DNA of 64,000 nucleotides from Petrotoga olearia DSM 13574 (GTDB lineage: Bacteria; Thermotogota; Thermotogae; Petrotogales; Petrotogaceae): positions 279,253-343,252 of the forward strand of contig NZ_AZRL01000022.1 in assembly GCF_002895525.1 (NCBI RefSeq), in the 5' to 3' direction. Each line of letters starts with the position of its first letter. Position 1 is the stretch's first letter. Positions 1 through 10,600 of the stretch are shown here, in pieces. Under the pieces are notes generated by a model. That model made no database searches and was not told the DNA's origin. It saw nothing but the letters and a program-made list of their open reading frames with translations. The translations under genes were made by a program, and so were the position numbers.

Positions 1-50
1 AATTTGTTTGAGTATCCCATTCTTTCTGCATTGATTTTCTTTATCTTCAA
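1..50 (-). CDS. Possible start of a regulator (ROK/XylR-like?), cut by window edge
   Basis: Reading leftward just after xylA, a GGGAGG ribosome-binding site (63-58) lies 7 bases before a TTG codon at 50-48. From there the frame stays open to the window edge and encodes LKIKKINAERMGYSNK. A Lys/Asn-rich start of this kind is seen in ROK-family repressors, including XylR, before the helix-turn-helix, and a xylose regulator next to xylA would fit. Only 16 residues are visible, so the family is a guess. The ribosome-binding site and open frame are seen directly. Confidence 0.35.
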   Translation of the reverse strand, partial: MKIKKINAERMGYSNK

Positions 51-73
51 AACAAGGCCTCCCAATTTGTCGT

Positions 74-1390
74 CTATTCGTAGATGTACAAATTTAATAA
101 GTTTTCCAAATATTCTTGTCTTCCCGATTTTGGTACTCCCACTTTTTTATCTATTGCATACTCTTCGAGTTCTTTGAAATTAGTTCGTCCATCCACAATC
201 TTTTTACCCATTCCTTCGTTAAAACTATTATACCTTTTTTCTACAAAGTCTTCCAAAACTTTTTCTTCTAAAATCTTGTTGGCTAAGATCAGTCCTAAAG
301 CAAATGCATCCATCCCCGCAATATGTGCGTAGAACAAATCAATATTTTCGTAAGATGGTCTTCTAACATGTGAGTCAAAGTTTAAACCACCTGGTGCTAT
401 TCCTCCGTTTTTAAGAATTTCATACATTGCCAAAACGTTTTCAAATACGTTTGTTGGAAATTGGTCTGTATCCCATCCCAACAATAGATCACCCATATTA
501 GCATCAACGCTGCCCAATATATTATTTATTCGTGCATACCTTAATTCATGCTGAAAAGTATGACCAGCAAGAGTGGCATGATTTGCTTCTATATTGAACT
601 TGAAATACTTATCAAGATCGTACTTTTGTAAAAATGCATAAGAGCTTGCAACATCAAAATCATATTGATGTTTTGTGGGCTCTTTTGGTTTGGGTTCTAT
701 CAAAAATTGGCCATCAAAACCAATTTCTTTGGCGTAATCTACAGCCATGTGCATAAAATTAGCCAAATTGTTCAATTCCAACTCCATATTGGTGTTTAAA
801 AGGGTTTCATATCCTTCTCTTCCACCCCAGAAAACGTAATTTTCACCATTTAATTCCTTAGTTATTTCAAGTGCCTTTTTCACTTGTGCAGCGGCATATG
901 CATACACATCCGCATCACAAGATGTAGCCGCACCCTGCATAAACCTTGGATGAGTGAAAAGATTTGCTGTTCCCCAAAGAAGCTTTATACCTGTTTCTTT
1001 CATTCTCTCCTTTATTCTTTCTACTACTTTATCTAATAACTTATTGGTTTCTCTCAATGTCTCTTGTTCATCAACCAAGTCTCTATCATGGGTACAAAAA
1101 TATTTAACACCCAATTTGCTCATGAACTCAAATGCTGCATCACATCTTGCGTAAGCTTTATCTAAAGGATTAGAAAATTTGTTCCATTCTCTGTTGGCAC
1201 TTTCGACCCCGAACATGTCCCTTCCTTCTGCGGTGAAAGTGTGCCAGTAAGCCACAGAAAATCTCAAGTGTTCTTCCATAGTTTTATTACCAATTTTTCC
1301 ATTGGGATCATAATAGTGAAAAGCTAATGGATCCTTTGATTCCTTACCTACATACTCAACCTTTTTAATATCTTTGAAGTATTCTGCCAT
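74..1390 (-). CDS. xylA: Xylose isomerase, class II
   Basis: It interconverts D-xylose and D-xylulose (and glucose and fructose) in the cytoplasm, the first step of xylose use. The 438-residue length and the N-terminal insert mark the larger class II type of thermophiles. Visible active-site residues are His101 and Asp104 (THDRD), the metal ligands Glu232 (LIEPKPK), Glu268 and His271 (NIEANH), Asp296 (SVDANMG), and Asp307 and Asp309 (GWDTDQ). The ATG at 1390 is preceded by AGGAGGT. It follows the truncated permease gene by 33 bases and is probably transcribed from the promoter near 1800-1829, so its expression would follow the xylose regulon. Identification is secure. Confidence 0.97.
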   Translation of the reverse strand: MAEYFKDIKKVEYVGKESKDPLAFHYYDPNGKIGNKTMEEHLRFSVAYWHTFTAEGRDMFGVESANREWNKFSNPLDKAYARCDAAFEFMSKLGVKYFCTHDRDLVDEQETLRETNKLLDKVVERIKERMKETGIKLLWGTANLFTHPRFMQGAATSCDADVYAYAAAQVKKALEITKELNGENYVFWGGREGYETLLNTNMELELNNLANFMHMAVDYAKEIGFDGQFLIEPKPKEPTKHQYDFDVASSYAFLQKYDLDKYFKFNIEANHATLAGHTFQHELRYARINNILGSVDANMGDLLLGWDTDQFPTNVFENVLAMYEILKNGGIAPGGLNFDSHVRRPSYENIDLFYAHIAGMDAFALGLILANKILEEKVLEDFVEKRYNSFNEGMGKKIVDGRTNFKELEEYAIDKKVGVPKSGRQEYLENLLNLYIYE

Positions 1391-1423
1391 TTTAAGACCT
1401 CCTATATGTTATTTTGCAAATAG

Positions 1424-1723
1424 TTATGCCTCTTTCTTTTTATTTGCAACATCAAACCATACCGCAAATATTAATACTAACCCTTTTATTATAGACTGCC
1501 AAAACACAGGGACATTCATAAGACTCATTCCATTGCCTAAACTTGCCATAACAAGCGCTCCAATTACTGCACCAACAACAGTACCAATTCCACCCATTAA
1601 GCTTGTACCACCTATAACACACGCAGCTATTGTATCTAACTCCGCTCCTTCTCGGGCCGGAACAGAAGCTGCATTAAGTCGCGAAGTAAAAAAATACCTC
1701 CAAGAATTAAGCTCTGCCATCAT
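1424..1723 (-). pseudogene. C-terminal remnant of a xylose/ribose-type ABC permease fused to a leader
   Basis: From about residue 14 the 99-residue product matches the last quarter of XylH/RbsC-type permeases: TSRLNAAS, then [20 protein letters not shown] and two hydrophobic segments ending [12 protein letters not shown] complete permease has about 320-390 residues. The first dozen residues ([12 protein letters not shown]) do not resemble a permease. The DNA coding for them contains TTGGAGGTA, which looks like the ribosome-binding site of a lost first gene. The simplest reading is an internal deletion that removed the binding-protein gene, the ATPase gene and most of the permease gene, joining the leader to the permease 3' end. 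The remnant cannot form a channel but may still carry transcription into xylA. Confidence 0.85.
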
Positions 1724-1753
1724 TACGAGAATAACATCGATAATTTATTTATT

Positions 1754-1781
1754 TTTTTACCATTAGTACTAATGGTAAAAA
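1754..1781. promoter_or_regulatory. Perfect 28-bp palindrome, probable operator
   Basis: The half-site TTTTTACCATTAGT is followed directly by its exact reverse complement, with no spacer. It lies between the leftward promoter at 1800-1829 and the permease-remnant/xylA transcript, where a bound repressor would block initiation or early elongation. The central ATTAGT-ACTAAT resembles GntR-type operators (for example AraR sites built around GTAC). No T-tract follows on either strand that would make it a clear terminator. Confidence 0.6.
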
Positions 1782-1799
1782 CCACATATAACTATGTTC

Positions 1800-1829
1800 A
1801 TTTTAAAATATTTTATTTGATATTGTCAA
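1800..1829 (-). promoter_or_regulatory. Leftward promoter for permease remnant and xylA
   Basis: On the minus strand a consensus TTGACA (1829-1824) is followed after 18 bases by TAAAAT (1805-1800). The bases upstream of the -35 box are almost identical to those of the transporter promoter at 19996-20024, which supports a shared regulatory design. Confidence 0.65.
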
Positions 1830-1830
1830 C

Positions 1831-1861
1831 CATTAATTTATCCAATCAACTAATATTAGGA
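1831..1861 (-). promoter_or_regulatory. XylR-like operator element, copy A
   Basis: These 31 bp are identical to 20026-20056. With the adjoining -35 box the match covers 38 bp with one difference (1830 versus 20025). On the minus strand it contains ATTAGTT, 9 bases, AATTAAT, a dyad with one mismatch in seven, lying just upstream of TTGACA. The TTAGTT half-site recalls operators of Gram-positive XylR. That comparison is from memory and the assignment is inferred. Confidence 0.65.
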
Positions 1862-1899
1862 ACAATCACTTTTCAACCTTTTCGCTTTATTTGTTAACA

Positions 1900-1919
1900 T
1901 TAAGGGGTTAACCCCTTAA
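1900..1919. repeat. Perfect 20-bp palindrome downstream of the chemoreceptor gene
   Basis: The half-site TTAAGGGGTT is followed immediately by its reverse complement. It lies 61 bases past the chemoreceptor stop codon in the leftward direction, where a terminator would be expected. It lacks a T-tract on either strand and has no loop bases, so termination is uncertain. It could instead be an operator upstream of the xylA promoter. Confidence 0.5.
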
Positions 1920-1979
1920 AATCCCCAAATCCAATATCTTTGTTCAATTAAAAATCTTTTTGCACAAAGCTGCAAAATT

Positions 1980-3983
1980 TTATATCTTAAAACTTCCAAC
2001 CAATCCTTTTAACTCTGTGGCTAATTCACTCAACTCTTTCGCTTCTTCGTTTATCCCTATCCCTTGTTTTACTTGTTCGTCTATTACACTTCTTGACCTT
2101 TCTAGTTGTTCACTTATTTCTGTTACCGCTTTCGCTACCCTGTCCATCGCTGTGCTCATCTCTTGCGCACTTGCACTTTGTTCCTCTGCACTTGCCGTCA
2201 TGTTTTCTATCCCTTGGTCCATCCTTTCTATCCTTTCTTTTATACGATTGAAACTTTTCTGTACATTCTCCATCTTTTCGTTTATTTCTCCTATCGTTCC
2301 TACTACCTTGTTCGTCGATTCGTTTACTTTGTTCGTTCCTTGCGTTATGTTGGTTAGTATTTCGGATATTTCATCCGTTGCATTCCTTGATTCTTCCGCT
2401 AACTTCCTTATCTCATCCGCTACAACTGCAAATCCTCTTCCTGCTTCCCCTGCCCTTGCCGCTTCTATCGCTGCGTTTAGTGCCAACAGGTTCGTTTGCT
2501 CCGTTATCGAGTTTATCGTTTCTACTATACTTTGTACGTTCTTGGCGTTGCTTGCGAGTGTTTCTACTTCTTTTTGACTTTCTTTCGTCCTTTCTACCGC
2601 TTCTTTCACAGCTTGACTTATGCTTTCTATCGTTTTGCTTCCTTCTTCTGCAGCTTTACTTGTTTCATCTGCTTCTTCACTTAGTCTTTGTGCGTCTTGG
2701 GATACACCTTGTGCAGCCCTTGCTACTTCGTCTACACCTGAGGTCACTTCTTCTACGTTTCCTGCCGTTTCTTCCGTACTTGTTTGTATCTTGTCCATCT
2801 GGTTTTTGAGTTCTTCTGAGTTCTTCCTGCTTTCTTGTGATGAGCGCGTTAGACTTTCTGATGCGTTTTCTACTTTGTCCGATGCCTGTTTTATTGACCC
2901 CATGGATCTTCTTAATTCTTTACTCATTTCTGATAGGGCGTTTGCCATCTGACCTATCTCGTCTTTGCTTTTACTTTCAAAGTTTACCGTTAGGTCTCCT
3001 TCTTTGAATTGGTTTATCTTGTTTTTGAAGTCTAACAGTGGTTTCGTTATACTCCTTATTAGATAGATGACCATGATTATCGATACTATGAAGGCTACTA
3101 CGGTTAGGATGGCTGTCAAGGTTATTGCTTGATTGTTTTCTTCTATGAGTGATGGACCTAACGTGTCTTGTTGGACCTTTAATTCATTTCTTTGTTCTTC
3201 TAATAGGTTAAGTATCTCTACCCTTGCTTGTTCCATCTGCCCGATTATGGGTTGTTGGGATTCTATCGCTGTGACTATTTGGTTGAAGGTGCTTTTGAAC
3301 TGTTCGACCATGTCTTTCATCTCGTTGAACAGTTCAGTTAATTCGTCTGATACTAATCCTTGCTCTAAAATGGCTATTTGTGATTCTAACTCATCAAAAG
3401 CATTCATGACACTGTTTTTGTCACCTACTGATTTAGAAGAAAAATAAACAGAAGCAAGCTCTTTTATACTATCTACTATTTCTAACGAGCTATCAGCGTA
3501 AAAAACGAGGGTTGAAATGTTATTTTCTTGGGCTAAGGTTTTAAAGTCAGTAATACTTTGGCGTAATTCATTGGATATATCTTTAAAATCTTGATTTACG
3601 AGCCTATTTTTTCCTTCATTCAATTGAACAATTTGATTAAAGCTGTTTTCATAGTCGCCTATCTTTGTGATTATGTTTTGTACTAGTGTAGAATCGGTAG
3701 TTTCATCTGTAAAGAAGCTTTGAACTGTATCGATATTCTGAATAATAATTTCTCTTGTTTGTTCATCATAGTTGATCACATAATCTTTGAAGGCTAAAGC
3801 AGCTTCAAAAAAGGTGTTTTCTATTTCAGAGATTTGATTCGTTTCATCAGCTAAATCTCTATAACTACCCAAACCATCGTTGGACCTTATCAAAGAAAAG
3901 ATATTGAAAAATACCGCTGCCCCAAATAAAATAAAAATTATAACGATAATTAAAGTTATCCTTCCCCTTATGCTTTTAAACAA
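1980..3983 (-). CDS. Methyl-accepting chemotaxis protein
   Basis: A transmembrane chemoreceptor of 667 residues that would couple an external signal to the CheA kinase. A first membrane segment lies at about 10-30, an extracytoplasmic sensor region at about 31-290, and a second membrane segment ([20 protein letters not shown]) at about 290-312. A HAMP linker and a long coiled-coil signalling domain follow, with the conserved tip [20 protein letters not shown]. The TTG start at 3983 has AGGTGG upstream. It sits 44 bases after the GH3 gene in the same direction, so it may sense xylan breakdown products. Base composition is uneven: the sensor part is AT-rich and the signalling part is clearly GC-richer. 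Confidence 0.93.
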   Translation of the reverse strand: MFKSIRGRITLIIVIIFILFGAAVFFNIFSLIRSNDGLGSYRDLADETNQISEIENTFFEAALAFKDYVINYDEQTREIIIQNIDTVQSFFTDETTDSTLVQNIITKIGDYENSFNQIVQLNEGKNRLVNQDFKDISNELRQSITDFKTLAQENNISTLVFYADSSLEIVDSIKELASVYFSSKSVGDKNSVMNAFDELESQIAILEQGLVSDELTELFNEMKDMVEQFKSTFNQIVTAIESQQPIIGQMEQARVEILNLLEEQRNELKVQQDTLGPSLIEENNQAITLTAILTVVAFIVSIIMVIYLIRSITKPLLDFKNKINQFKEGDLTVNFESKSKDEIGQMANALSEMSKELRRSMGSIKQASDKVENASESLTRSSQESRKNSEELKNQMDKIQTSTEETAGNVEEVTSGVDEVARAAQGVSQDAQRLSEEADETSKAAEEGSKTIESISQAVKEAVERTKESQKEVETLASNAKNVQSIVETINSITEQTNLLALNAAIEAARAGEAGRGFAVVADEIRKLAEESRNATDEISEILTNITQGTNKVNESTNKVVGTIGEINEKMENVQKSFNRIKERIERMDQGIENMTASAEEQSASAQEMSTAMDRVAKAVTEISEQLERSRSVIDEQVKQGIGINEEAKELSELATELKGLVGSFKI

Positions 3984-4027
3984 GGTAATCCACCTCGATT
4001 TTTATATTAAATTCCGCAAAAGAAGCT

Positions 4028-6361
4028 TTAATTTTCTTCCAGAATCACATCGCTAAAAAACTTCTTGTTTTGAGGCAAAATTCGAATATCTTCATTAATG
4101 TAGAACTTTCCAGTTAACCTTATATCTTCAGAAGAGGATCCCACCATAACTTTAAAATAACCTTTTTCAACTAAAAATTCCATTTTTTCATTATATAGCG
4201 CTAAAGTCTCTATTGGGAGATTAAAAATGATTCTTTTCTTTTCTGAAGGTTTAAGTGTAACCCTTTGAAAACCCTTTAATTCTTTTACAGGTCTAGTTAC
4301 ACTGGCTACTTCATCATTCATATACAGCTGAACAATTTCGTCACCCGTTTCTTCACCTATGTTTTTAACATCCATGCTTATTTTCACAATTCTATCGTTA
4401 TTTTCAATTTGAAGATTCCCATATTCAAATTGCGTATAACTGAGGCCATGACCAAAAGGATATAGTGGTTTGGCAGGTGAATCTGTATAATCTCCCCACC
4501 ATTGACTCCTTCCTCCAGAAGGCTTGTGATTATAATAAACTGGAATTTGCCCCACATGACGCGGAAAAGATATAGGTAATTTCCCTGAAGGGGATTCATC
4601 ACCCAAAATAATATCTGCCAGAGCATTGCCACCTTCTTCACCAGGTAACCAAGCTTCAAATATTGCAGAAACATTTTTTGACACCCAGTCTAACGAATAT
4701 GGCCTTCCGTTTACAAGAACAACAATTACAGGTGTTCCAGTATTTATAACAGATTTTAGTAAATCAAGTTGTACGCCTGGTAAAATCAACGTAGAACTAT
4801 CACGAGATTCACCAGTTGTGCAATCCAATGTTAACCCGGATTTATCACCTAAAACTAGAAGGGCAACATCAGAGTTTTCAGCAAGTTCAACCGCTTCTTT
4901 AATCATTTCTTTGTTGTCATCATTTATTTCACAACCTTTTGCGTAAGAGGTTTCTACATTTAATTTTTCTAATTTTTCTTTCAAACTTTCATATATGGTT
5001 TTTATTGGCAATTCACTTTCGGAAAAAGTAATTCCCTCCATTGCAGAAGTACCAAAAGCTCCTTGTTTTAAGGTTTCTAAGTGTGTTAAATAAGTATAAT
5101 CCCCTGTTAAATTTCTAGCGCTGTTTGCATTCGGCCCAATTACTGCAACTTTTTTTATTTTTGAATTCTTTTTCAAAGGTACTATTCCGTCATTTTTCAA
5201 TAGAACAATTGATTTTTTAGCAATTTCATATGCAAGTTTTCTATCCTCAGGTGTATCCAAATTATCTGGAACTTTTTCCAAATCGACATAAGGATTTTCA
5301 AATAATCCCATCTCAAACTTTAATCGCAAAATATTTCTAACAGATTTATCAATAAATGCTTCGGAAAACTCTCCATTCTCTATCGCATTCTTTAATGGTT
5401 CTTTATAACAATCAAAAGAGGGAAGTTCAACATCGATCCCAGCTTTTAACGCTTTTATGGCCGCTTCTTCTTTATTTAACGCTATTTTATGATATTCCAT
5501 CAATGAATTGATTGCAAAGTAATCGGAAACAACAATACCATCAAAACCCCATTCCTCTCGCAAAATCCTTCTCAACAAAGTTTCAGAGGCTCCACAAGGT
5601 ATACCATCAATCTCATGATAAGCATTCATAACAGATTTAACTTTTCCTTCCTTAATAGCAGCTTCAAAAGGAAAGAGAAAGGTTTCTTTTAGTTCCCTTT
5701 CTGGGATATGAGCTGGCGCCCAATTCATCCCACCTTCAGAAACCCCATAACCCACAAAATGCTTTAAAGTAGCTACTATTCCATTCTTCAAATCATCAGA
5801 TTGTAATCCTTTAACATATGCAACTCCCATCTTTGCTATCAAATATGGATCTTCTCCAAAAGTTTCCTCAGTTCTCCCCCATCTAGGATCTCTAGTTACA
5901 TCAACAACCGGAGATAATCCCTGATGTATTCCAAGGGCTTTCATTTGATTTCTTATACTTGTTGTCATTCGCTCTATCAATGGAGGTTCCCACGTACTTG
6001 CCGCACCAATCATCTGAGGGAAAATGGTCGCACCTCTCGTCATGTAACCACTCAAACACTCTTCATGCATAAAAGCGGGAATCCCCAATCTTGTTTCAGT
6101 GAGAAGAAATTTTTGAATTTTATTTGCTAACTCGGCTGTTTTTTTTGGAGAGAATCCTGTAGCCCCTCCTGGACGAGTTATTTGACCAATTCCTTCTTTC
6201 AATAAATTTTGAGCTTTTTCAAAAGAGAAATTACCATTATCAAGAAGTTCGTAGCTCCAAAAAGAACCAAGTTGGGCTATTTTTTCATCCAAAGTCATTT
6301 GTTCTAAAAGGTCTTCAATACGTTCTTCTATAGGTTTATCCGGATTTTTGTAAACTTGCAT
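4028..6361 (-). CDS. GH3 beta-xylosidase/beta-glucosidase
   Basis: A family 3 glycoside hydrolase of 777 residues that removes terminal beta-linked xylose or glucose from oligosaccharides, probably in the cytoplasm because no signal peptide is visible. The N-terminal barrel carries the KHFVGYG motif, and the nucleophile Asp (IVVSDYF) is near residue 278. The alpha/beta domain and a C-terminal fibronectin-III-like domain follow. An upstream ATG at 6433 is in frame. The ATG at 6361 was preferred because GGGGGAAG stands just before it and the alignable protein (NPDKPIEERIEDLL) begins there. Context suggests a xylosidase role; substrate cannot be read from sequence. Confidence 0.92.
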   Translation of the reverse strand: MQVYKNPDKPIEERIEDLLEQMTLDEKIAQLGSFWSYELLDNGNFSFEKAQNLLKEGIGQITRPGGATGFSPKKTAELANKIQKFLLTETRLGIPAFMHEECLSGYMTRGATIFPQMIGAASTWEPPLIERMTTSIRNQMKALGIHQGLSPVVDVTRDPRWGRTEETFGEDPYLIAKMGVAYVKGLQSDDLKNGIVATLKHFVGYGVSEGGMNWAPAHIPERELKETFLFPFEAAIKEGKVKSVMNAYHEIDGIPCGASETLLRRILREEWGFDGIVVSDYFAINSLMEYHKIALNKEEAAIKALKAGIDVELPSFDCYKEPLKNAIENGEFSEAFIDKSVRNILRLKFEMGLFENPYVDLEKVPDNLDTPEDRKLAYEIAKKSIVLLKNDGIVPLKKNSKIKKVAVIGPNANSARNLTGDYTYLTHLETLKQGAFGTSAMEGITFSESELPIKTIYESLKEKLEKLNVETSYAKGCEINDDNKEMIKEAVELAENSDVALLVLGDKSGLTLDCTTGESRDSSTLILPGVQLDLLKSVINTGTPVIVVLVNGRPYSLDWVSKNVSAIFEAWLPGEEGGNALADIILGDESPSGKLPISFPRHVGQIPVYYNHKPSGGRSQWWGDYTDSPAKPLYPFGHGLSYTQFEYGNLQIENNDRIVKISMDVKNIGEETGDEIVQLYMNDEVASVTRPVKELKGFQRVTLKPSEKKRIIFNLPIETLALYNEKMEFLVEKGYFKVMVGSSSEDIRLTGKFYINEDIRILPQNKKFFSDVILEEN

Positions 6362-6463
6362 AAAAACTTCCCCCTTGTAAAGTATTTTATCGTTTTTGTT
6401 TTTTTCAGTATATTTTTCTCCCTTTTTCATCATAGATCATTGTTTTTCTATAAAAGTATGAAT

Positions 6464-7466
6464 TTATAACATCTCTCCATTCTTTAGCACTTTCCTTCCT
6501 ACTCCTAAAGGCGCTGTATATTTCTCATATATATTCCATGACTTTAACATAATTTCTGATAAATTATTTAAAACAGTTTCATTATTTCCGAAAGTACATT
6601 TTATCCATTCTTCTATAATTTTCTTGCCAGTCAAGGAAGGATCCCAAGCAAGGCGACCAAATCCGTACAAATTTGCTTGTGCTAAAGTATGGCCAGTCCA
6701 GTTAATTTCATCCCCTATATTTGATATTCCGGCTATTCCAAAATTCTGTGAATTAAATACAGAACCAGAAACGATCTTTGCTACTGAGGTCCCCTCACCA
6801 AATAAGAAAGTATCAAAGTCTTTAACTTCTTTCCATTGGGGAACAAGATAACAAAGATGTTTTTGTTGTCCAGTGTATTCTCGAGTAATCTGAAATTCAA
6901 GTATTTGATTTGTTTTTTGGACCCCCGCAAATAAAGGATTTACCTGCGTATCCTCTTTCTATGGTTCCCTCCAAATTATCCCAGTGATTAATAATTCTAA
7001 GAGGAACATAAGGGTTTTCTAATAGCTTTAGCTGATCTAAAGTTTTTCCCATTTGTATGTTTTGAATTAATTTGTAGGTACCGTATAGCAAACCTCTATC
7101 AGATTTCGCTGCTATTAAAATAAATTTTTTTGTAGAATTTTCTACTTTTTTGATCAAAAAGCCTTCTTCATTTAATGATGTGTATTCTTCTTCTTTTATT
7201 GTGTTATTGAAAAATGAACCACCCTCTAATTCCGAAATTATTGTAAAAGTACGTTTAATAGGTTTGTTAGTTATGATGGCTTCTATATTAAAAAATTTCT
7301 TTATACTATAATAAAGTTCATTTTTAATAGAATCGATTATATATCCATCGATACTTATTACAATATTTTTAAAATATTCTTTATATTGATCATATAAACT
7401 TGGAGTTTCTAATCTTTGGTAATTCAACCAACATTGATAATCTACATCATTTGAATATGGAAACAT
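6464..7466 (-). pseudogene. Decayed GH67 alpha-glucuronidase
   Basis: Two parts of one alpha-glucuronidase are joined out of frame. The 5' part (7466 to about 6940) encodes an AguA N-terminal domain ending [13 protein letters not shown], then runs out of frame to a stop at 6897. A second frame, open from about 6940 to 6464, encodes [24 protein letters not shown] and [11 protein letters not shown], typical of the GH67 catalytic region, then stops after [16 protein letters not shown]. The middle of the enzyme (roughly 150-200 residues) and its C-terminus are missing, so full-length enzymes of about 670 residues are reduced to two fragments. The intact enzyme would remove 4-O-methylglucuronic acid side groups from xylooligosaccharides. 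The ribosome-binding site (TAGGAGG) is still present before the ATG at 7466. Confidence 0.88.
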
Positions 7467-7625
7467 TTAAACTTCCTCCTAACCACCAAGAATAAACAAA
7501 AAGTACTAATTTTTAAATATTAAGAAATTGCTTTTATACCTCTTCTTTCAAGGACAATTACATTTCATATCTTAAGAAGATATCAAACTTGAAAATTTTT
7601 TTAATTTTACTTATTTCAAAGATTT

Positions 7626-7686
7626 TTGGAAAGGCGAGCATAGAAGGAATATTTGGAATGAATTTTCTATGCTCGCTTCTTTCCAA
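7626..7686. terminator. Stem-loop after the xylanase gene
   Basis: GCGAGCATAGAA (7634-7645) pairs perfectly with 7665-7676 across a 19-base loop, with further GGAAAG/CTTTCC-like flank pairing. It lies just past the xylanase stop codon. The minus strand lacks a strong T-tract, so it may act as a processing or stability element rather than a full terminator. Confidence 0.5.
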
Positions 7687-7694
7687 ATTTTTAC

Positions 7695-10600
7695 TTATTT
7701 TTCTAAAATAATATTCCCAAAGTTTACAGTGCTTTGATAGTTATTCCCAGTTGGGTCATTCCAAGTGGTTATACCTACTCTACTTCCAGTTGCACCTGCA
7801 TCATTGACTTGAACATCAAATCCAACGACTTCTCCTCCACTTGGGGAAATAAATTTCCAAGAAATTGCTGCTTCTACTATATAACCATTTTCTACAATCT
7901 TTGTAGCAGTTTTAAAATTGGCTGCAGAGCCTCCCGTACCAAATGAAGGGGTATTTACGTAATTGACTCTGTACTGTGCATCATCATTTTCGTAAAAACC
8001 TGTTTTATTATTATTTTCATCTATGAATATTTCTAATGAATCCTGCTCCCAAGCGTTTGTATTTTCTTTATTAAGAACCGGATCTTCAACAATAGCCAAT
8101 ACATACAAAGCATTTTCATCCCAAAGTACTCGAAAGCTGGCTTTTGCGTTATTTGAGCTACTCGATACAATAGTTTCGGTGATATATTCTTCGTTTTGAG
8201 ACCAAACCTCATCTATTTCTGCATCTATAACCAGTGTACCGTATTTTGCTGTTCCTACGGATGCACCTTCCAAGGTTAATACTCCATAATTTATTGTTTG
8301 CGATTTCTGTTGATTTGTATTATCACTCCAACTATATATGTTCTCTCCGTCTATTACTGCTATGTCAAATCCAATTTTCTGCTCTTTTTCTAATTTTTTC
8401 GGAAGATTTATGGAACATTCAAAAGAATACTTTTTATAGCCTGGACTAACGAAATATTCAACTTCCACATCTTCTTTATTTTTCTCAACAGTCCAATCTG
8501 GATGAATGATTACCCATCTATCATCTTCTTGTAGGTAAGGTGTCTTGGCATTATTAGGATCAATGAATATCGCCACTCCATCTTCTTCATCACTTGTTTC
8601 ATTAAAGACTTCACCATAAACAAATAATTTGTTTTCATCCCATATTATTCTGGCATTAAGTTTTTCTTTTCCATTTTCATCATATATGAATATTGGTTTT
8701 GAAAACAAATAATCGTCATCTAACATACCATATGGAATAGCGGTACCTTGAGAGATTGCATTGGATTTTGGAACAATTGGCAAAACAGCTGGTTCTACAA
8801 TTCCCCAATATGCATATTTCGATTGATAATCTTTATCAAACAAAAGCGGCCAATCATTTCTGGTTTGATTTTTCCAAGAATAGTCGTCTTTAAGACCCCA
8901 GAAAGTTACACTGGTTATAACATCATCGTATTTTTTGAGGATATCAAAAAGTTCTTGGTATTTGTACCCTTGCTCAACTAAGGCTTCGTATGGTGGAGAC
9001 ATGTAATTGGATCCTTGATCTGTATAAATACTCATATCAATTTCAGTTATTTGAATTTCTATACCAGGAATAGAACTAAATAACTTAATAGCCTCTTCAA
9101 CCTGTCTGAGATCCGTTCCAATTCCAATATGCATTTGCATTCCAATCCCATCAATTGGAACTCCTTTTGCTTTTAATTCCTTTACCATGTTGTATATATA
9201 ATCTCTCTTTTCTGGCTCGTAAGTATTGTAATCGTTATAGAAAAGCTTAGCGTTTGGATCGGCTTCATGAGCGAATTTGAATGCATACTCAATATACTCT
9301 GGGCCCATGATTTCATACCAAAGAGACCTTCTATAACCATCTGGTTGATTGGGATCAATGGCTTCATTGACAACATCCCACGCGTATACTTCTCCCTTGA
9401 AATGTCCGACAACGTCGTGTATATAAGTTTCCATTCTTGAAAGAAGCTCGTCCTTTGAAATTAAATTTCCATCTTCGTCTTTAAAGAACCACTCAGGTGT
9501 TTGATTGTGCCAGACTAAAGTATGTCCGCGAACTTTTATCCCTTTTTCTTTAGCATATTCAATATACTCATCGGCAACTGAAAAATCATAACTTCCTAAC
9601 TCCATTAAAATACTTTCTGGCTTCATTTCGTTTTCAGCGGTAATAGAGTTAAAGTGCTTTTCGACCATCTTCATTTCAAGAGGATTAACTAGAACTTTGT
9701 AAGGAATAGCAACTCCTATATCAAAATTGTCTTTATATTTATCTTTTAAAGCCATAATTTCCCATTCAGGTTCATAGAGAGGAATCGATTTATCTATTAT
9801 TGAAAAATCATCCAAATAAAATGAGAGCGTAGGATTCGGTGATTCAATATAAAAGATCAACTCTTCCACTACTGCTCCAGATTTAACGGTATAAGAACCT
9901 GTCAATTGTGTCCATGTATCCGAAGGAACCTTTTTTTGCCATAAGATCGTGTCGTAGTTAGTATTAGCGTCAGAAGCGTATTTTCTTTGCATTGTGAGAG
10001 TGATTAATTGATCTTCCCCCGTATCTTGATATACATATATTTCAAAATCATAACTGGTTCCAGGTTTTAAGGTTTTTGCAAGATTTATTTGTGCGCCATT
10101 CCAATTGCTTTTTCTTCCCTCAACAGCTAAAGAATATTTCCCACTATAGGATACTTCATTAGATAGCGAAATAGAGACTTCATCTCCTCTTGGTTCCCAA
10201 CTATGCTGTTCGTCTTCAAAACTTGTCTTAGAGATCACTCCTGCTCTTTCAACTTTGTTAGTTCCCAGAATCTGAAAGTTGTCTATATAGTATGTGAAGT
10301 TACTTTCCAAAGGAGTTACTATTCTCAGGGAAAATTTTTCAACAGGTTCATTAAAACTAAATTTGAACTCTTCATTTATCTCCTTCCAATAATTTGGCAT
10401 CACAACCTTCTCTGCGATTGTTTCAAAGCGCTCCCCTTTACTATCTTTTATATAGGCTACTATCCTAAATAATTGAGGATCAGGAGAAGTTTGATAAATA
10501 CGAGTAGTAATTTGGAAATTAGCTGAATTAAAAATTTGCCAATCTTTTGTTAGATCAATTTCTGCTCCTTCCCATCCTGAGGTTCTATTCTCTATCTTTA

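Noticed and set aside
1960..2577. Rightward 205-codon frame opposite the chemoreceptor gene
   Set aside because: Its Ser/Ala/Phe-rich product mirrors the coiled-coil signalling domain on the other strand and has no family motifs.
6890..6960. Programmed frameshift joining the two glucuronidase parts
   Set aside because: A large middle section of the enzyme is missing as well, so shifting frame would not give a whole protein.
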